Positions 61,415 through 64,000 of a stretch of 64,000 nucleotides of DNA are shown piece by piece. Location of the stretch: positions 1 through 64,000 of the forward strand of contig JAJFUH010000036.1 in the NCBI GenBank assembly GCA_021372535.1, written 5' to 3'. Numbering within the stretch: position 1 is the first letter of the stretch; the number at the start of each line of letters is the position of its first letter. Source of the stretch: a bacterium. GTDB taxonomy: Bacteria; Latescibacterota; Latescibacteria; Latescibacterales; Latescibacteraceae. Below the pieces are notes generated by a model, which was given only the letters and a program-made list of their open reading frames with translations, was not told the origin of the DNA and did no database searches. A program made the translations under genes and the position numbers.

Positions 61415-62220
61415 CGTGTATCGAAAAACTGACAGCATGTTCCGAAAAGGCCGACAGCCTCGTATGTGTGGGTCTCGATACCGATCCGGCAAAGATACCG
61501 GGACATCTGGCCGGCGAAGAGGGCATTCTTCGTTTCAACCGGGCGATAATCGAAGCCACAGCCGACCTTGTCTGCGCCTACAAACCAAACTCGGCATTTT
61601 ATGAAGCTCTCGGCAGCCTGGGAATGGAAATTCTCGAAAAAACATGCAAGGCTGTTCCTGATGGGGTCCCGGTTATCCTCGATTTCAAGCGCGGCGACAT
61701 AGGAAGTACCGCCGAGCGGTATGCTTCGGCGGCCTATGACTTTTACGGCGTCGATGCCGTAACGGTCAATCCGTACATAGGATTCGATGCGGTAAAGCCG
61801 TTCATGCGCGAGGGGAAGTGTGTGTTCGTGCTCTGTTTGACATCGAATCCTTCCGCAGTGGATTTCCAGCTGCTTGAAACCGAGGAAGGACCGCTCTATG
61901 AACGGGTGGCGCGTGCCGCCGCCTCATGGTCGCACTTTGGCGAAACAGGGCTCGTCATGGGAGCCACACGGCCCGAGGTTATCCAGAGAGTCCGTGATAT
62001 CGCGGGCGATATGCCGCTTCTTGTACCGGGAATAGGGGCGCAGGGGGGCGATACGGAAGCAGTGGTCGAATACTGCGGCGGAATTCCGGGGCGCACCATT
62101 ATCAACAGCGCACGGTCAATTCTGTATGCGTCTCAGGGGCTCGATTTTGCCGAAGCCGCACGGAAAAGCCTTTTATCCCTCAGGGATGAAATCAACCGAT
62201 ACAGGAGAAAAACCGGGTGA
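61411..62220 (+). CDS. pyrF: orotidine 5'-phosphate decarboxylase
   Basis: The protein (269 residues from ATG 61411) belongs to the longer PyrF type: LVCVGLDTDPAKIP, YKPNSAFYEALG and the catalytic ILDFKRGDIGSTAERYA with the active Lys and Asp, then VNPYIGFDAVKPF and VPGIGAQGGD. It makes UMP from OMP. I chose the ATG in the four-base overlap with the preceding gene because the frame upstream has no homology. The next gene starts with GTG overlapping the pyrF stop. Confidence 0.95.
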   Translation: MTCIEKLTACSEKADSLVCVGLDTDPAKIPGHLAGEEGILRFNRAIIEATADLVCAYKPNSAFYEALGSLGMEILEKTCKAVPDGVPVILDFKRGDIGSTAERYASAAYDFYGVDAVTVNPYIGFDAVKPFMREGKCVFVLCLTSNPSAVDFQLLETEEGPLYERVARAAASWSHFGETGLVMGATRPEVIQRVRDIAGDMPLLVPGIGAQGGDTEAVVEYCGGIPGRTIINSARSILYASQGLDFAEAARKSLLSLRDEINRYRRKTG

Positions 62221-62990
62221 AAATCTGCCTTCTGGGGAGCGGCTCGAAGGGTAACTGCATATATGTGGAAAGCCGTGGCAGCGCCGTTCTCATCGATCAG
62301 GGTTTTTCGCACAGCCAGATTGTCATGCGCCTCGAATCGCGAGGCCTCGATACATCTAAAATCAAAGCTATCCTCCTGACACACGAGCATGAAGATCATA
62401 TCAGGGGTGTTGGAATCACCGCCCGTAAGCTCGGTATCCCCGTATACGGAACACAGGGAACGCTCGATGCGAAAAGAAAGATATTCAATTCCGATGAAGA
62501 GCTGATACCGATCGAAGGTGGGGTATCCTTTACAATCGGTTCCCTTGAAATTCTCCCGTTCAGCGTTTCACATGATGCCGCCGATCCCGTGCAGTTCTGT
62601 GTTTTTGCGGGCGGGAAAAAAGCGTCTATCGCAACCGATCTGGGATTTGTTTCGACTCTTGTCGAGGAGCGGCTCCGGAATTCCGATCTCGTTGTTATCG
62701 AGGCCAATCATGACATTCAGATGCTTCAGAACGGCTCCTATACCTGGCAGTTGAAACAGCGCATCATGAGTAAAATGGGCCACCTCTCCAACCGTAACGC
62801 CGCGGAACTTCTCTTCAATCTCTTACTCAACGGCAGCCCGAAAGCTGTGCTCGCGCATCTCTCCGAAGAAAACAACCGGCCCGAACTGGCCGAAAAGGAG
62901 GTTCGCGATCTGTTTGAACAGTTTGGTAAACAGATTCAATTTCTCGAAATAGCTCCCCAGCACGAAGCAACCAGAATTCTGGAAATATGA
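62217..62990 (+). CDS. metallo-beta-lactamase-fold hydrolase (WalJ/YycJ-like)
   Basis: The 257-residue protein has the N-terminal CLLGSGSKGNCIYVE, the zinc motif THEHEDH (55-61, two-metal HxHxDH) and SVSHDAADPVQF, with later VIEANHD and LSEENNRPELA. These are characteristic of the YycJ/WalJ family of exonuclease-type MBL proteins. The GTG start at 62217 forms a GTGA overlap with pyrF. The product is cytoplasmic and probably acts on nucleic acids. Confidence 0.88.
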   Translation: MKICLLGSGSKGNCIYVESRGSAVLIDQGFSHSQIVMRLESRGLDTSKIKAILLTHEHEDHIRGVGITARKLGIPVYGTQGTLDAKRKIFNSDEELIPIEGGVSFTIGSLEILPFSVSHDAADPVQFCVFAGGKKASIATDLGFVSTLVEERLRNSDLVVIEANHDIQMLQNGSYTWQLKQRIMSKMGHLSNRNAAELLFNLLLNGSPKAVLAHLSEENNRPELAEKEVRDLFEQFGKQIQFLEIAPQHEATRILEI

Positions 62991-63252
62991 ACGGTTCAAT
63001 TACCTGTATTTTCATCAATTCATGAACTTCCTTTTTGATACGTTTTCCCACAACTGTGACTCTTTATGCGACCTTTTGTTACCAATAACGTGGTATTACA
63101 CAAAATCATCCGTACAAAAAGAGGTACAGGATAGTATTTTAATTTAAAAAAGTGACGAATATCACAACATTTAATCCGATAATAAAATATTATATTAGTA
63201 TTGTGGGGAAGTCTATATAACACTATTACCTATTCAAAGAAAAACCGAATCC

Positions 63253-64000
63253 ATGATAATGTCAGATGACAGAAGAACACCGGGAACGTTTATAGTGTTT
63301 TTGCCGGTTTTAACCCTCCTGTGTCTCTTTATATCCGGGTGTTTGTCTGTCCAGGATGATACCGAAAAACCCTCGAATCCACGCATAACTTTAAACAATA
63401 ACGAATCTCAGACCTACGAACAGACCGTCAGCCTCAATCTCTTCTGCGATGACAATGACCTCGTCGAGGAGATGATGATATCGAACAGCCCTGATTTTGA
63501 GGGCGCCGAATGGGTGCCTTACGAAAAGACCATGACCTGGGCACTGACAGACGGATTCGGCAGCAAGACAGTCTATGTCAGATTCCGTGACACCGCCATG
63601 AACGTTTCCGACATCGCGAGCATGACAATTGCGTTTAAACCGGAACCCTCGACGCTGCCGGCTGACCCGGTCGTACTGATCAACAGCGGTAACGCGTATA
63701 CGAAAACACTCTCGGTCCGTCTCGATCTCTCGTGCGTTGACGATAAAGGTATCACGGCGATGAGAATATCGGATCATCCCGATTTTTCGGGAGCATCATG
63801 GGAATCGTATGACACATCGAAAACATGGACGCTTCCCGACGGCGCCGGGATGAAAACGGTATATGTTCAATTCATCGATGGCGACGGCAACATGTCGGAT
63901 CCCGTTTCCGCTGCGATTGAATACTATGAGAATGCGATACTCAATATCTCTCCCGCAAACGCGTTTGTGAATATTGGCGGAACAATCGATATCGATATTT
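63253..64000 (+). CDS. lipoprotein with repeated beta domains, cut by the window edge
   Basis: The open frame runs from ATG 63253 to the end of the window without a stop (249 full codons). It has a lipoprotein signal (core FIVFLPVLTLLCLFISGC, Cys33, lipobox ISGC). Two copies of one beta domain follow, each with the pattern ISxxPDFxGAxW, TxTWxLxDGxGxKTVYVxF and a DxxxNxSD end (about residues 75-122 and 172-220). Such domains occur in large surface proteins of FCB and related bacteria. No strong ribosome site is visible; an in-frame ATG at 63259 is an alternative. Confidence 0.8.
   Translation, partial: MIMSDDRRTPGTFIVFLPVLTLLCLFISGCLSVQDDTEKPSNPRITLNNNESQTYEQTVSLNLFCDDNDLVEEMMISNSPDFEGAEWVPYEKTMTWALTDGFGSKTVYVRFRDTAMNVSDIASMTIAFKPEPSTLPADPVVLINSGNAYTKTLSVRLDLSCVDDKGITAMRISDHPDFSGASWESYDTSKTWTLPDGAGMKTVYVQFIDGDGNMSDPVSAAIEYYENAILNISPANAFVNIGGTIDIDI

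Noticed and set aside
1-64000. CRISPR array, prophage, insertion sequence or toxin-antitoxin pair
   Set aside because: No regularly spaced identical repeats, no transposase, integrase or phage genes, and no recognisable toxin-antitoxin module were seen in any frame read.

Overview
The window looks like chromosomal DNA of a Gram-negative (diderm) bacterium, probably an uncultivated member of the FCB superphylum (Latescibacterota-like lineages fit best; this is inference). The evidence is a C-terminal type IX secretion (T9SS) sorting domain, an LptE-like lipoprotein, an outer-membrane barrel protein, many lipoproteins, SSS symporters beside single enzymes, and a bacterial-type fab cluster. There is no insertion sequence, prophage, rRNA or CRISPR array. 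Most DNA is ordinary core genome with operons joined by ATGA, GTGA or TTGA overlaps.

Layout. 1-4.3 kb (minus strand): start of an unknown gene, a repeat-bearing gap, then an envelope operon of an M6-like metallopeptidase with a T9SS tail and a lipoprotein with carboxypeptidase-regulatory-like domains. 4.9-7.9 kb: a UroD-like (corrinoid methyltransferase-type) protein and an SSS symporter. 8.1-12.5 kb: tadA, two serine tRNAs flanking a Cdd1-type HhH protein, a stand-alone RAM-domain protein, a gamma-glutamyltransferase and ndk. 12.5-19.5 kb: fatty-acid operon yceD-rpmF-plsX-fabH-fabD-fabG-acpP-fabF-rnc behind a consensus sigma70 promoter. 19.6-23.1 kb: acyl-CoA dehydrogenase, lipoate-protein ligase, pgi. 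23.2-29.0 kb: a complete Opp/Dpp ABC importer. 29.2-33.0 kb: a peptidase-propeller-barrel protein and LptE. 33.2-36.7 kb (minus): an SSS symporter overlapping a GH3-like lipoprotein that has lost its catalytic residues.

37.1-45.4 kb: hisS, aspS, then phoH-7TM/HD phosphodiesterase-ybeY-CorC, with a leader terminator in front of phoH. 45.7-48.4 kb: a Gfo/Idh/MocA oxidoreductase, a LPG-synthase-like membrane protein and a membrane-anchored protein that may carry a PD-(D/E)XK-like fold. 48.8-54.7 kb: leuS, a tandem alpha/beta hydrolase whose second domain lacks its nucleophile, and a BASS-family transporter. 54.7-55.2 kb: a gene-free stretch packed with inverted and direct repeats. 55.2-60.8 kb (minus): a sigma54 activator, a two-gene UxaA-type dehydratase, and purA with a hairpin at the very 5' end of its leader. 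61-63 kb: a small membrane protein, pyrF and a WalJ/YycJ-like hydrolase. 63.25 kb to the end: a truncated lipoprotein gene.

Gaps between genes hold several families of dispersed or short-period repeats. These, together with leader structures and enzyme-like proteins lacking catalytic residues, are the least ordinary features. I did not find a clear-cut defence or biosynthetic system.
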